Source: CAYFSC01 sp964345695 (GTDB taxonomy: Bacteria > Bacteroidota > Rhodothermia > Rhodothermales > Salinibacteraceae). From it: a DNA stretch of 6,030 nucleotides. This document shows, piece after piece, positions 5,621 through 6,030 of the stretch (its first letter is position 1; every line of letters starts with the position of its first letter). The translations under genes were made by a program, and so were the position numbers. The notes below the pieces were generated by a model. It was not told the origin of the DNA. It was given only the letters and a program-made list of their open reading frames with translations, and did not search any database. The stretch is taken from positions 1-6,030 of the forward strand of contig CAYFSC010000177.1 in the NCBI GenBank assembly GCA_964345695.1. Reading direction: 5' to 3'.

Positions 5621-5992
5621 ATGAGCACGCACGAAGACTGGATCCCGATTTACCGCACCGGCACCGACTACGAGGCGGACCTCGTGCGCGACCGGCTGGA
5701 TGACAGTGGCATCCCGGCCGTCGTCCTCACGCAGCGCGACCACGCCTTCAATCTGAACGTCGGGGACCTCGCCGACGTGCATGTTCTCGTTCCCCCCGAA
5801 CGGGTGGATGAAGCCATTCAGCTTCTGGGAAACCAACTGAGCGACGAGGATCTGGAGGAGGCTGCCCTCGGGGCCGACCCCGATGCGCCGCCCGCGAACA
5901 CGCCCGACGAGGACTCCAAGCTCGACTCCGGGCACGAGCACATGAACCTGAGTGACATGCCCGATGAGGACGAGGACGAATCGGGGGCCTAG
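5621..5992 (+). CDS. DUF2007 domain protein with a highly acidic C-terminal tail
   Basis: 123 residues. Residues 7-70 match the layout of DUF2007 (Pfam PF09413, putative signal-transducing protein): WIPIYRTGTDYEADLVRDRL, then DSGIPAVVLTQRD with a short beta hairpin, then DVHVLVPPERVDEAIQLL. The fold is a small ferredoxin-like alpha/beta unit, and the biological role is not established. Residues 74-123 form a low-complexity tail with 19 Asp or Glu in 50 residues, ending in DEDEDE (115-120). It is probably disordered and in keeping with a halophile. The ATG at 5621 is chosen because the domain begins right after it. It follows the CPBP gene by 55 nt. The TAG stop (5990-5992) includes the first two bases of a dispersed repeat terminus, so the present C-terminus may be set by an insertion. 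Confidence 0.85.
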   Translation: MSTHEDWIPIYRTGTDYEADLVRDRLDDSGIPAVVLTQRDHAFNLNVGDLADVHVLVPPERVDEAIQLLGNQLSDEDLEEAALGADPDAPPANTPDEDSKLDSGHEHMNLSDMPDEDEDESGA

Positions 5993-6030
5993 AACCTGTT
6001 TTGATGTTGAATCAGACGGCGAGAGCGAGC
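5991..6030 (+). repeat. Dispersed repeat terminus, copy 2, running off the window end
   Basis: AGAACCTGTTTTGATGTTGA and the 20 bases that follow match the minus strand of 1770-1731 at 36 of 40 positions. It starts inside the TAG stop of the DUF2007 gene and continues to the last base of the window, so its full length is unknown. The terminus recalls IS5-like insertion-sequence ends (a GNNCCTGTTT type), an impression rather than a match. It may be the left end of a full insertion sequence or a second short element. Confidence 0.8.

Overview
The window looks like chromosomal DNA of a halophilic member of the Rhodothermota/Bacteroidota, most like Salinibacter or a close relative. Four things point there. 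Base composition is GC-rich, and the proteins are strongly acidic. None of the six complete protein genes has a clear Shine-Dalgarno sequence before its start codon. One promoter fits the Bacteroidota pattern (TTG, about 19 nt, then TAnnTTTG). The first gene resembles the LuxC-type acyl-CoA reductases common in Bacteroidota. The assignment rests on recognition by eye; no search was run.

Layout. Positions 1-603 (+) hold the C-terminal part of an acyl-CoA reductase-like protein, cut by the window edge. It runs convergently into a small Nfu/NifU N-terminal-domain protein at 638-919 (-). A 189-bp divergent intergenic region with a plausible promoter follows. From it a rightward series runs: a two-helix DUF1469/holin-X (YqjE-like) membrane protein (1109-1588), a single-helix YqjD/DUF883-like membrane protein (1845-2369), adenylate kinase adk (2412-3056) and a trans-isoprenyl diphosphate synthase (3098-4096). 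The last three are about 41-42 nt apart and are probably cotranscribed. The first two are separated by a 256-bp gap that holds a short repeat-bounded element. A tRNA-Arg(CCG) with its own intrinsic terminator lies on the minus strand (4187-4260). A CPBP-family intramembrane protease (4546-5565) and a DUF2007 protein with a very acidic tail (5621-5992) follow on the plus strand.

The functions are mostly housekeeping: nucleotide balance (adk), isoprenoid chain elongation, iron-sulfur cofactor handling (Nfu domain), envelope or stress membrane proteins (YqjD/YqjE-like), an intramembrane protease and tRNA. I see no phage, CRISPR, toxin-antitoxin or defence locus.

The most unusual signal is a dispersed repeat. 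The last 40 bases of the window (5991-6030) recur in inverted orientation at 1731-1770 with 36 of 40 identical and only transitions between them. The 1731-1770 copy forms the right end of a 183-bp block whose left end (1588 onward) carries the same terminal motif inverted. That is the form of a small non-autonomous mobile element or an insertion-sequence remnant. Both plus-strand occurrences of the terminus begin inside the stop codon of the gene before them. Other points worth checking are the loss of the expected active-site cysteine in the acyl-CoA reductase-like protein and a 10-nt duplication of the tRNA 5' end.
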